Source: Salinispora tropica CNB-440 (GTDB lineage: Bacteria > Actinomycetota > Actinomycetes > Mycobacteriales > Micromonosporaceae). Taken from it: a stretch of DNA of 64,000 nt. Position numbers and translations under genes: made by a program. Positions within the stretch are counted from its first letter, which is position 1. Every line of letters begins with the position of its first letter. Shown one piece after another: positions 19,659-28,188 of this stretch. The DNA is taken from the NCBI RefSeq assembly GCF_000016425.1, contig NC_009380.1, positions 1,678,144 to 1,742,143 of the forward strand, written 5' to 3'. The notes under the pieces are model-generated. The model had not been told where the DNA came from, made no database searches, and saw only the letters and a list, made by a program, of their open reading frames with translations.

Positions 19659-21641
19659 ATGAGTGTTGAACGGGACCCGGCAAACCAACCGGGGCAGCTG
19701 GCCACCGTCAGCGGTCCGCAGGACATCAAGCGGATGTCCACCGAGCAGCTGGACATCCTCGCCGCCGAAATCCGTGACTTCCTGGTGGCCAAGGTCTCCC
19801 GCACCGGCGGGCACATCGGCCCCAACCTGGGTGTGGTGGAGCTGACCCTCGCGCTGCACCGGGTCTTCGACTCCCCCCGGGACCGGATCCTGTTCGACAC
19901 CGGCCACCAGGCCTACGTACACAAGATTCTCACCGGCCGGCAGGGTGGCTTCGACAAGCTGCGCCAGCGCGGTGGGCTCGCCGGCTATCCGAGCCAGGCC
20001 GAGAGCGAGCACGACCTGATCGAGAACTCGCACGCCTCCACCGTCCTCTCCTACGCTGACGGGTTGGCCAAGGCGTATGCGCTGCGGGGCGAGTCCCGGG
20101 CGGTGGCGGCCGTGGTCGGTGACGGCGCGCTGACCGGCGGTATGTGCTGGGAGGCGTTGAACAACATCGCGACCACCCGCAACCCGTTGGTGATCGTGGT
20201 CAACGACAACGGTCGCTCCTACTCGCCGACCATCGGCGGGCTCGCCGACCATCTCTCGACGCTGCGCCTGAATCCCGGCTACGAGCGGGTGCTGGACACC
20301 GTCCGGGAGGCGCTCGGCTCGACCCCGCTGGTCGGCCGGCCGATGTACGAGGTGCTGCACGCGGTCAAGCGGGGCATCAAGGACGCGGTCGCCCCGCAGG
20401 CGATGTTCGAGGACCTCGGCATCAAGTACGTCGGCCCGGTGGACGGGCACGACCTGGAGGCGGTCGAGGGGGCGCTGCGCGCGGCGAAGAACTTCGGCGG
20501 CCCGGTGATCGTGCACGCGGTCACCCGCAAGGGCTACGGCTACCGCCCGGCCGAGGAGGACGAGGCGGACTGTTTCCACAGCCCCGGTGCCTTCGACACC
20601 GAGACCGGCAAGGCCACCGCGACGCCGTCGGTGAAGTGGACCCACGTCTTCGCCGAGGAACTGGTCGCGATCGCCGACGAGCGGCCGGACGTGGTAGGAA
20701 TCACCGCCGCGATGGCCGAGCCGACCGGCATCGCCAAGCTGGCCCGGAAGTACCCGGAGCGCACCTACGACGTGGGCATCGCCGAGCAGCACGCCGCCAC
20801 CTCGGCGGCGGGGCTGGCGCTGGGCGGTCTGCACCCGGTGGTCGCGGTCTACGCGACCTTCCTCAACCGGGCGTTCGACCAGGTCCTGCTGGACGTGGCG
20901 ATGCACAAGCTGCCGGTGACCTTCGTGCTGGACCGGGCCGGGATCACCGGCCCGGACGGGCCCAGCCACTACGGCATGTGGGACATGTCTGTCTTCGGGG
21001 TGGTGCCGGGCCTGCGGCTCGCCGCCCCCCGGGACGCCGCCACCCTCCGCGAGGAGCTGCGCGAGGCGGTCGCCGTGGACGACGGTCCCACCATCGTCCG
21101 CTTCCCGACCGGTTCCGTCGCCGCCGACCTGCCGGCGCTGCGCCGGGTCGGTCCGGTGGACGTGCTCGCCGAGTCGACCCGCGCCGACGTGCTGCTGGTC
21201 GCGGTCGGCTCCTTCGGCGGTCTCGGCGTGGAGGTCGCCGCCCGGGTCGGCGAGCAGGGCTACGGCGTGACCGTGGTTGACCCCCGCTGGGTCCGGCCGG
21301 TCCCGGACGAACTGGTGGAAATGGCCGCCGGGCATCGGCTCGTGGTCACCGTGGAGGACGGGGTTCGGGCCGGCGGCGTCGGTGACGCCATCGCCCAGGC
21401 GATGCGGGACGCCGACGTCGAGGTGCCGGTGAAGGACCTGGGCGTACCGGTCGACTGGCACCCGTACGGCACCCGCGCCCAGATTCTCACCGACCTCGGC
21501 CTGACCGCCCAGGACGTGGCCCGCGACGTCACCGGCTGGATCTCCCGGCTCGACGTCGACGCCGCCGGTACCGAGAAGGAGCTGGTCTCCGACCAGGTGG
21601 AGCCGATCCTCGCCCCGCGCGAGGCCCCCGCCCCGAAGTGA
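19659..21641 (+). CDS. dxs: 1-deoxy-D-xylulose-5-phosphate synthase
   Basis: A 660-residue thiamine-diphosphate enzyme that condenses pyruvate and glyceraldehyde 3-phosphate into DXP, the first step of the MEP isoprenoid pathway and a precursor for thiamine and pyridoxal. Visible are the GHQAY and GDGALTGG thiamine-binding motifs, the Asn-Asp pair in VVNDNG, the catalytic-type glutamate in DVGIAEQHA, and a C-terminal transketolase domain. Length is normal. The frame is open to 18828, but the ATG at 19659 follows a -10 box by 8 bases and gives the family N-terminus. A perfect 16-bp hairpin follows the stop. Confidence 0.97.
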   Translation: MSVERDPANQPGQLATVSGPQDIKRMSTEQLDILAAEIRDFLVAKVSRTGGHIGPNLGVVELTLALHRVFDSPRDRILFDTGHQAYVHKILTGRQGGFDKLRQRGGLAGYPSQAESEHDLIENSHASTVLSYADGLAKAYALRGESRAVAAVVGDGALTGGMCWEALNNIATTRNPLVIVVNDNGRSYSPTIGGLADHLSTLRLNPGYERVLDTVREALGSTPLVGRPMYEVLHAVKRGIKDAVAPQAMFEDLGIKYVGPVDGHDLEAVEGALRAAKNFGGPVIVHAVTRKGYGYRPAEEDEADCFHSPGAFDTETGKATATPSVKWTHVFAEELVAIADERPDVVGITAAMAEPTGIAKLARKYPERTYDVGIAEQHAATSAAGLALGGLHPVVAVYATFLNRAFDQVLLDVAMHKLPVTFVLDRAGITGPDGPSHYGMWDMSVFGVVPGLRLAAPRDAATLREELREAVAVDDGPTIVRFPTGSVAADLPALRRVGPVDVLAESTRADVLLVAVGSFGGLGVEVAARVGEQGYGVTVVDPRWVRPVPDELVEMAAGHRLVVTVEDGVRAGGVGDAIAQAMRDADVEVPVKDLGVPVDWHPYGTRAQILTDLGLTAQDVARDVTGWISRLDVDAAGTEKELVSDQVEPILAPREAPAPK

Positions 21642-21644
21642 CCG

Positions 21645-21680
21645 CGCTGGGCGACGGCGGACAACCGCCGTCGCCCAGCG
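21645..21680. terminator. Bidirectional terminator between dxs and the lipoprotein gene
   Basis: A perfect 16-bp inverted repeat (arms 21645-21660 and 21665-21680, loop ACAA) lies 4 bases after the dxs stop and upstream of the convergent gene's stop at 21711. Confidence 0.85.
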
Positions 21681-21710
21681 GCATCGCGTCGAACGCCGCC
21701 GCCCCAAGCG

Positions 21711-22907
21711 TTACCGCGGAGCGGGCAGGGAACGGTAGTGGGTCTCCTCGATGGTCGCCAGGCTCACCGTGACCTTCTCGTCCGCCAGGGGCAGGACCGC
21801 CAGACCCGGGCGGTCAACGAGGCGGGACGTGCCGGCCGGGACCGACAGTGAGTCCTCCGGCGTCGGCTGCCAGCTCAACACGCCCAGTCGTTGCCCATCC
21901 ACCGGCAGGACGTACGCCTGAAGTGGTGCGGCCCGGTCGGCGGCTGACATCATCGTCGCGCCGCCGGTGGCCGGCCGATACAGCACCGCCGTCATTTCGT
22001 CGTTGGCCGCGTCCCAGGTGAGTTGCTGCACCTCACCCGGGGGGCCGTCACCGAGCGTGCCCTCGCCAACCGTCCGGATGGTCAGCCCCGCCATCGGCCA
22101 GGAGGCCGGCACCGAGACCGCTGACTTCCGGTTCCCGAACTGGCGTTGGATGCTGCCGAACGGCCCCTGGTCGCCGGCGAGGGCGCAGGTGTCCAATCCG
22201 GCCAGGGCCTGCCGCCCGGAGCCGGACTCGTCGCGTACCAGCGGGTCGCGCGGTGTGTCCAGACCGGTGCCGAGGTCGAGGAAGTGATCGGTGGGTCGCC
22301 CCTGCGGCATCGACTCGGTGGCGCGCAGCGTGGCGGTGATCGAGACCGCGGAGCAGGCCGGCACCGCCACGGGTGTGCTCAGGCCTCCCTCGATGGTCAC
22401 CGCCTGACCATCCGGACCGGTCAGGTCGGTGACCCGGGCAGAAACCAGATAGCGGCGACCCGCGTCGGTGTGGACCGGGAGGACATCGGAGTAGACCAGG
22501 TAGCCGGGGTCGGTGTGCTCGACGGCGCGGGTGACGGTGTGGCGCCCGTCCTCCCCGGCAACCTGGAGCAGCCAGGAGGCGCCGGTACCGGGAACATCCA
22601 CGGCGACCAGGGCGAGTGGCGCGCCGTCGACCTCGCCGACCCAGAGGATGCCGGAGGTGGGTAGGTACGCTCGGTCGCCGAGCGGCGACCGCCAGGCGCG
22701 GACCGCCTCGGTCACCGCCGTCGTCGTCGCGGCCTCGTCGGCGAGGGAGCCGCGGGCCGGCCAGACGGTGAGTGAACCGTCCCGGCTCTCATGCCCCACC
22801 GACAGGTCACTCGGTGCCCGGTCGGCGACCACTGCGCAGCCGGTCAGGGCCGCCACCAGGGCTAGCGCGGCGGCGGTCGTCCTGCCGGTCCGGCGGGCTG
22901 CAAGCAC
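21711..22907 (-). CDS. Putative secreted lipoprotein, unknown function
   Basis: A 398-residue protein with a type II signal peptide: basic start (MLAARRTGR), a hydrophobic stretch and lipobox LTGC with Cys near residue 24. The mature part looks extracytoplasmic, made of beta-rich segments without recognisable catalytic motifs, so I assign no function. It probably sits on the outer face of the cytoplasmic membrane. The ATG/TTG region at 22907 is preceded by GGAGGAGC on the minus strand. It is divergent from the first of two paralogous membrane proteins. Confidence 0.8.
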   Translation of the reverse strand: MLAARRTGRTTAAALALVAALTGCAVVADRAPSDLSVGHESRDGSLTVWPARGSLADEAATTTAVTEAVRAWRSPLGDRAYLPTSGILWVGEVDGAPLALVAVDVPGTGASWLLQVAGEDGRHTVTRAVEHTDPGYLVYSDVLPVHTDAGRRYLVSARVTDLTGPDGQAVTIEGGLSTPVAVPACSAVSITATLRATESMPQGRPTDHFLDLGTGLDTPRDPLVRDESGSGRQALAGLDTCALAGDQGPFGSIQRQFGNRKSAVSVPASWPMAGLTIRTVGEGTLGDGPPGEVQQLTWDAANDEMTAVLYRPATGGATMMSAADRAAPLQAYVLPVDGQRLGVLSWQPTPEDSLSVPAGTSRLVDRPGLAVLPLADEKVTVSLATIEETHYRSLPAPR

Positions 22908-23030
22908 CGTTAGCTCCTCCGTTCACCCCGGGCCGGTCGTGCGAAACCGCAATGGTACGAGACGGTGCGGTGCCGCCCAGCACCACCCACAAGGGATCGT
23001 GTGGTGGCTTTCGTGTGATTCCCGCTCAGG

Positions 23031-23036
23031 TAGACT
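23031..23036 (+). promoter_or_regulatory. -10 element for the membrane protein gene at 23046 (leaderless)
   Basis: TAGACT ends 9 bases before GTG 23046, the same layout as at dxs. Confidence 0.5.
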
Positions 23037-23045
23037 CCGCCGATT

Positions 23046-24953
23046 GTGACGCCTGCTGACACCCGCGCCGACCCCGCCACCGAGGCCCCGTCCGAGCCGG
23101 TCGATCTCAACAGCGCGAGTGCGTTCCCCCGGAACGGTGTCGCAGGGGGGGACCGGAAGCCAGCGCCCGGCCCGGCGACGGCCCCGGGCCGCCGTCGACT
23201 CCGGCTGCCGCCGTGGACCCCCCGACGGCAGCACCTGGTGGTGGTTGGCGGGTTTCTGCTCACCGCGCTCTGGGTGACCAGCCAGATCTGGGTCGACCCG
23301 GCCGGCCGGGTGGCCGCGCTCTACAGTAGCGACCCGGCACAGGTCCAGTTCTTCCTGGCGCACTCGGTGCGGGTGGTGCTCCACGGGGAGTTCCCGTTCT
23401 TCACCGAACAGTTCAACTACCCGGACGGGGTCAACCTGATGGCCAACACGGCCATCCTCGCGCTGGGCATCCCGATGGTGCCGGTGACGCTCCTCTTCGG
23501 TCCAGCGGTGACGTTTGTGCTGCTGGTAACACTTGGGCTCGCCGGCACCGCGACCGCCTGGTACGTGGTGCTCAGCCGACACCTCGTGCGCAGCCGGCTG
23601 GCGGCGGCGGTCGGCGGATGGTTCTGCGGGTTCTCCCCGGCGATGCTGTCGCACGCCAACTGGCACCCCAACATCATCAGCCAGTTCCTGCTGCCGTTCA
23701 TCGTCTGGCGGGTGCTCGTCATCACCCGATCCCAGCGTCCGTACCGCGATGGCCTGCTGCTCGCCCTGCTGGTAACCGTGCAGGCGTTCATCAACGAGGA
23801 GATCCTGCTCTTCACCGCGATGGCGTGCGGGGTCTTCCTCGCCGCCGTACTGGTGCAGCGGCCCCAGCTGTGGTGGGAGGCGTGGCGGCCCCTGGCGAAG
23901 GCACTCGCCACCTGTACGGCGGTGGCGGGCGCGCTGCTGGCGTATCCGCTCTACGTGCAGTTCGCCGGGCCGATGGCGTACCACGGGCTGAGTGACGCGG
24001 TCCGGGACTACGGCAACGACATCGCCGCGTTCGTCGCCCCGGGCTCGCCCACCCTGGGCGGGGACGACGCGGCCAACACCGGCCTCGCCCCGAACTACTC
24101 GGAGGAGAACGCCTTCTTCGGCTGGAGCCTGTCCCTGATCGCCGTCGGCATCGTCGCGTGGCTGCGCCACGACGTGGTCGTGCGAGCCCTCGCGGCGACC
24201 GGGGTCTTCTTCGCGGTGCTCTCCCTCGGCGAGCGGATCTCATGGTGGGACCAGGAGATCGGAGTCGGGCCATGGGAGTGGCTGGTTCGGCTGCCGCTGC
24301 TGGACGCGGTGGTGCCGACCCGGTTCGGGCTCATCACCACCGTCACCGTCGGGCTGCTGCTGACGCTCGCGGTCGACCGGTCCCGGGGGCTGCCGCTGCC
24401 CCGGCGCACCCTGCGGCTGCGCACCGCCGCCGGGCTGGTGCTGGCGTTGTTGCCGATCGCGCCCATGCCGCTGGCGGTGACCTCCCGACCACCGGTGCCG
24501 GAGTTCATCACCGCCGACCGGTGGCGCGGCTACGTCGCGGAGGACCAGACACTGGTGCCCATCCCGGTGCCGAGCATGGGTAACACCCACGGCATGCGCT
24601 GGGCCGCCGCCGTCAACCTCGACTTCAAGATCCCCGGCGGCTACTTCCTGGCTCCGCGCAACGCCAACACCGGCGACCCGGGTCGCTTCGGCGGTCGCCC
24701 CAGCGGGCTCGGAGAGCTGCTCAGCGAGGTCGCCAAGACCGGACGTACGCTGCAACTCGACGACCGGCAGCAGCGGCGCGCCCTGGACGACCTGCGGCAC
24801 TGGCGGGCGGCGATCCTGGTCCTACCGGTGGACCAGCACCATGCGGAGCCGCTGCGGCTGACCGTCGAACAACTGGTCGGCCCCGGCAAGCGTGAACTGG
24901 ACGTCTGGGTATGGGACGTTCGCGCGTTGCTGGAACCGGCGCCGACGGCCTGA
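23046..24953 (+). CDS. Multi-pass membrane protein, GT-C-like (paralogue of the gene at 28189)
   Basis: A 635-residue integral membrane protein with a disordered 60-residue N-terminus, roughly 10-11 hydrophobic helices and a C-terminal soluble domain of about 160 residues. Loop motifs such as YPDGVNLMANT, HPNIISQFLLPF and FINEEILLFTA recur almost unchanged in the gene at 28189-30036, so the two are clear paralogues. The topology and first loop with acidic residues resemble GT-C glycosyltransferases using polyprenyl-phosphate sugars (arabinosyl- or mannosyl-transferase type), but no defining catalytic motif is certain. The GTG start is 9 bases after a -10 box. Confidence 0.72.
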   Translation: MTPADTRADPATEAPSEPVDLNSASAFPRNGVAGGDRKPAPGPATAPGRRRLRLPPWTPRRQHLVVVGGFLLTALWVTSQIWVDPAGRVAALYSSDPAQVQFFLAHSVRVVLHGEFPFFTEQFNYPDGVNLMANTAILALGIPMVPVTLLFGPAVTFVLLVTLGLAGTATAWYVVLSRHLVRSRLAAAVGGWFCGFSPAMLSHANWHPNIISQFLLPFIVWRVLVITRSQRPYRDGLLLALLVTVQAFINEEILLFTAMACGVFLAAVLVQRPQLWWEAWRPLAKALATCTAVAGALLAYPLYVQFAGPMAYHGLSDAVRDYGNDIAAFVAPGSPTLGGDDAANTGLAPNYSEENAFFGWSLSLIAVGIVAWLRHDVVVRALAATGVFFAVLSLGERISWWDQEIGVGPWEWLVRLPLLDAVVPTRFGLITTVTVGLLLTLAVDRSRGLPLPRRTLRLRTAAGLVLALLPIAPMPLAVTSRPPVPEFITADRWRGYVAEDQTLVPIPVPSMGNTHGMRWAAAVNLDFKIPGGYFLAPRNANTGDPGRFGGRPSGLGELLSEVAKTGRTLQLDDRQQRRALDDLRHWRAAILVLPVDQHHAEPLRLTVEQLVGPGKRELDVWVWDVRALLEPAPTA

Positions 24954-26549
24954 GGCCGGAGCCCGGTCGGCCGGTCCCGGCCGACCGGGCTGATTCGCGG
25001 CGGTCATGCGCCTTCGTCCAGGAGGCCGGACTCGTCGATGGACCACGGTGCGCAGCAGGATGCCGACGGCGATCGCCAGGGCGATCAGCACCGCACTGCT
25101 GATCGCCGATGTCACCGCCATCCCGGTGGTGAACGCCTCCCGGGCAGAGGCGAGTAGTGCGTCTCTAGCCTCGCCGGGCAGCTCGTTTGCCACGCTGACC
25201 GCCCCGCCCAGCGTGTCGGTGGCGACCTCCATCGACTCGGGCAGGGTTGACACGGGCGCGGACCTGGCCAGTTCCTGGCGATAGACGACGCTGCCGACAC
25301 TGCCCAGTACCGCGATGCCCAGGGCGAGGCCGAGTTCGCTTCCGGTCTCGGAGATAGCCGACGCCGACCCGGCGCGTTCCTCAGGAGCCGCCCCGACGGC
25401 TAGGTCCGTGCTCAGGGTCATCGTGCCGGAGATTCCGAGGGATGCGATGACCATGCTGACCACCAGCAAGGTGAGTCCGGTAGTCGAGTCGATGCCGGCC
25501 AGAGCGCCGAACCCCGCAGCGCCGAGCGCCAGGCCGCCCGCCATCACTGTCGACCGCGACAGACGGCGGACGACAAACGGCGCCAGCATCGCCCCGGCGA
25601 CGCCCATGAGCGTCCACGGCAGGGACCAGAGTCCGGCTCGCAGCGGGGACATGCCGAGGACGAGCTGAAGGTACTGGCCCGCGAAGAACTGCACGCCCGC
25701 CATCGCAAAGACCGTCAGGGTCTGCGTGGCGACGGCCACCCCGAACGTACGGCGGGTGAATAGCGCCAGGTCGAGCAGGGGGTCCCGCAAAAGCCTCTGC
25801 CGACGAACAAAGATCCAGCCGAGACCGGCGCCCAGGGCCACGCACGTCCACGGCAGCGGACCGCTGGACCCCCCGGCGAACTGCTTGAAGCCGAACACTA
25901 CGGCCAGAATGGTGACCAGCGAGAGGAGAGCGCTGTGCAGGTCCGGGCGGCCAGCATCAGGATCCGCCTCCTCTGGAAGCAGCATCGGACCAATGATCAA
26001 CAACAGCACCATCACCGGCACGCCGAGAAGGAACACCGACCCCCACCAGTAGGACCCAAGGAGAACCCCACCGACCAGCGGTCCGATGGCGGTCCCGGTG
26101 ACAAAGCTGGTCATCCAGACACCGATCGCCATCGGCCGCTGCGCCGGGCTCTGAAACATGCTGCGGATCAACGCCAGCGTCGAGGGCATCAGCGTGGCCC
26201 CGGCGACGCCGAGCAGCGCCCGGGTGAGGATCAGCATCTCCGGTGTGGTGGAGAAAGCCGCCAGCAACGACGCGACGCCGAACCCGAACGCGCCGATCAA
26301 CAACAGCCGACGTCGGCCGATCCGGTCGCCGAGCGACCCCATCGTGATCAGGAAGCCGGCGATGAGGAAGCCGTAGATGTCCGTGATCCAGAGCAGTTCC
26401 GAACTGCTCGGCTTGAACGCTTCACTGAGCGCCGGCACCGCCAGATGCAGCACCGTGAGGTCCATCGCCACCAACAGCGTCGGCAGGGCCAGGGCAGCAA
26501 GACCCCACCACTCTCGCCGCCCCGCCCGCTGCGGTTCCTGAGCATCCAT
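24822..26549 (-). CDS. MFS drug exporter, DHA2 (EmrB/QacA) family, probable 3' frameshift
   Basis: A 14-helix DHA2 major facilitator (about 500 residues of normal sequence) with motif A-like SLGDRIGRRRLL and the drug/proton antiporter motif C-like region GPLVGGVLLG. It likely exports hydrophobic drugs using the proton gradient. ATG 26549 (M-D-A-Q-E) follows AAAGGAATG. As read, the C-terminus runs 130 bases into the convergent gene and through a terminator hairpin, giving an arginine/proline-rich tail. Removing one base at about 25040 would end the protein as VVIDESGLLDEGA with a stop at 25004, the natural place. So the native gene is probably 25004-26549. It lies downstream of the SoxR-linked flavin reductase and may belong to the same regulon. 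Confidence 0.8.
   Translation of the reverse strand: MDAQEPQRAGRREWWGLAALALPTLLVAMDLTVLHLAVPALSEAFKPSSSELLWITDIYGFLIAGFLITMGSLGDRIGRRRLLLIGAFGFGVASLLAAFSTTPEMLILTRALLGVAGATLMPSTLALIRSMFQSPAQRPMAIGVWMTSFVTGTAIGPLVGGVLLGSYWWGSVFLLGVPVMVLLLIIGPMLLPEEADPDAGRPDLHSALLSLVTILAVVFGFKQFAGGSSGPLPWTCVALGAGLGWIFVRRQRLLRDPLLDLALFTRRTFGVAVATQTLTVFAMAGVQFFAGQYLQLVLGMSPLRAGLWSLPWTLMGVAGAMLAPFVVRRLSRSTVMAGGLALGAAGFGALAGIDSTTGLTLLVVSMVIASLGISGTMTLSTDLAVGAAPEERAGSASAISETGSELGLALGIAVLGSVGSVVYRQELARSAPVSTLPESMEVATDTLGGAVSVANELPGEARDALLASAREAFTTGMAVTSAISSAVLIALAIAVGILLRTVVHRRVRPPGRRRMTAANQPGRPGPADRAPASGRRRRFQQRANVPYPDVQFTLAGADQLFDGQPQRLRMVLVHR
24960..24991. terminator. Terminator hairpin between convergent genes
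   Basis: A perfect 15-bp stem (AGCCCGGTCGGCCGG and complement, two-base loop TC) follows the stop at 24953. It lies inside the C-terminal extension of the MFS reading frame, which argues that the extension is not native. Confidence 0.8.
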
Positions 26550-26756
26550 GGCATTCCTTTCACTTTTCAACTCAAGTCGTGGCTTACCGGGCGCCGGGCG
26601 GCTCAGGAGGTGGACTGCCATGGCATCTCAGAAGCCCTGCGGAGCACACTGTCGTCACGGAGCACGCCCGGACCCTTGGCGTACTGGGTCTCAGCTCCGG
26701 TCACTCGGGTGAGCCGGCCGGCTCACGATGAGCAGGTGGCGGAAACGGCGGGACGG

Positions 26757-27341
26757 TCAGGTGCCGTAGGGATGGTCGGCTCTCGCGGTCCGCAGAACAC
26801 CGGACCACCATGCCAGCTGGTCGAGCAACGTCTTCGCCGCGGCATTGCAGCCCCGCGGGTCGGTCGGCGCGCCGGATCCGTCAAACCGCTCCCCCGCACC
26901 GTGGAAGCTGACGGTGTCTCGGATCGGGACCGCATGCACCTCACTTAGGACCGGCCGCAGGTGCTCGACCGAGCGCAGACCGCCGGCGAGCCCGCCGTAC
27001 GACACGAAGCCGACCGGCTTGGCCTGCCACTCCTTCCGGTACCAGTCGACCACGTTCTTGAGCGAGGCGGGGTAGCTGTGGTTGTACTCCGGCGTCACGA
27101 AGACGAACCCGTCCGCCGCCGCGAGCCGGGGGGTGAGCGCACGAACCGCCACAGGCTCCTCATTCGCGTTGAAGTCCGGCAACTCGTACGGCAGGTTCGC
27201 CTCCACGAGGTCGATGAGGTCGAGTTCCATGTCGTCACGCTGCCGCACCTGCGCGGCGAACCAGTTGGCCACCACGGGCCCGAAGCGGCCTTTACGGGTG
27301 CTACCAACAAGGATGACGATCTTCAGTGGTTCCACGGACAT
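26757..27341 (-). CDS. NAD(P)H-dependent FMN reductase
   Basis: A 194-residue flavodoxin-fold reductase: FMN-phosphate loop GSTRKGRFG at the N-terminus, the family motif VTPEYNHSYPASLKN, and the downstream FVSYGGLAGG segment. It uses NAD(P)H to reduce flavins or quinones. ATG 27341 is preceded by GGAAGG. It is divergent from soxR across a MerR-type promoter with a 19-base spacer. In Streptomyces, SoxR targets include this kind of flavin/quinone reductase, so redox-cycling-compound control is the likely context. The MFS gene follows after about 200 bases on the same strand. Confidence 0.9.
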   Translation of the reverse strand: MSVEPLKIVILVGSTRKGRFGPVVANWFAAQVRQRDDMELDLIDLVEANLPYELPDFNANEEPVAVRALTPRLAAADGFVFVTPEYNHSYPASLKNVVDWYRKEWQAKPVGFVSYGGLAGGLRSVEHLRPVLSEVHAVPIRDTVSFHGAGERFDGSGAPTDPRGCNAAAKTLLDQLAWWSGVLRTARADHPYGT

Positions 27342-27460
27342 CGTGCATGGTCCTTCCATCACCAGGGCAGCGAGCAGGCTCTCCGGTCTCCGCGGCGAGC
27401 AGCCGGCCACGGCGGACGGCAGTGATCCGGCGCGCTGCCCCAAACCGCTGCTACGCCCTC

Positions 27461-27498
27461 ACGGTCGGCCCTGAACCAAGGTTCAAGTCAAGTACCGT
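27461..27498. promoter_or_regulatory. SoxR-box-like operator with divergent promoters
   Basis: The dyad TGAACC-AA-GGTTCA (27472-27485) lies between a minus-strand -35 (TTGACT, 27491-27486) and a weak -10 (GACCGT, 27466-27461), a 19-base spacer as in MerR-family promoters. On the plus strand TACCGT (27493-27498) is 6 bases before the soxR ATG, suggesting leaderless autoregulated soxR. Confidence 0.6.
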
Positions 27499-27504
27499 GC
27501 ACCC

Positions 27505-28002
27505 ATGACCGACGTTGCCGTCAACGGGCTCACAGTGGGTGAACTGGCTGAGCGCAGTGGCGTACCCCCATCGGCGCTGCGCTTCTACGAGCGCCAGGGT
27601 CTGATCCGTAGTCGCCGCACGTCTGGCAACCAACGGCGATACAGCCGAGACGCGCTGCGCCGCATCGCGTTCATCAAGGCGTCCCAGCGCATCGGCATCC
27701 CACTGGCCATGATCCGTGACGTCCTGGCACTGCTACCGGAGAAGCGAACACCTACCGTGGAGGACTGGCAGCGGGTCAGCGACTGCTGGCGTGCCGACCT
27801 CGACGCCCGGATGACGCTGATGGCGCAGCTTCGCGACGAACTGCTCGACTGCATCGGATGTGGTTGCCTGTCCCTGGAGCGGTGCGCTCTCGCCAACCCG
27901 AACGACGCGCTCGGTAGGGACGGGCCGGGAGCACGTCGACTCCGCAGGACGGCCGATCGTCAGCGGGATGTCACGAACTCCGGGATCGAGAGCACCAGGT
28001 AG
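27505..28002 (+). CDS. soxR: SoxR-type redox-sensing MerR regulator
   Basis: A 165-residue MerR-family protein: winged helix-turn-helix at residues 9-75 (VGELAERSGVPPSALRFYE), dimerisation helix, then the [2Fe-2S] motif CIGCGCLSLERC with cysteines 116, 119, 121 and 127, the exact spacing of SoxR. In streptomycetes SoxR senses redox-active metabolites (often self-made antibiotics) rather than superoxide and activates a small efflux/reductase regulon. Here it is divergent from a flavin reductase and an MFS exporter, which are fitting targets. A C-terminal extension of about 25 polar residues follows the cluster. About 185 gene-free bases separate it from the convergent gene. Confidence 0.93.
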   Translation: MTDVAVNGLTVGELAERSGVPPSALRFYERQGLIRSRRTSGNQRRYSRDALRRIAFIKASQRIGIPLAMIRDVLALLPEKRTPTVEDWQRVSDCWRADLDARMTLMAQLRDELLDCIGCGCLSLERCALANPNDALGRDGPGARRLRRTADRQRDVTNSGIESTR

Positions 28003-28188
28003 GTGACGAGGCCGGCGGCGTTTCGCGTTCGGTGAGCAGGGTCAGCAGCGACAGCAGGGTCACGGCCGCTGGCTCAGGTCGCGCCAGGACGTGGTGACAG
28101 TGAGCTGCTTCCCAGTCCGATCGGGGCACGCCGGGAAGCCGCTCCCCTGCGAACAGCTCCGCGTCGAGTTAGCCGAGCAGCAGCGCTC

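Noticed and set aside
19575..21707. 710-residue minus-strand frame opposite dxs
   Set aside because: Complete antisense of dxs; rich in His/Arg/Gly/Val, without domains.
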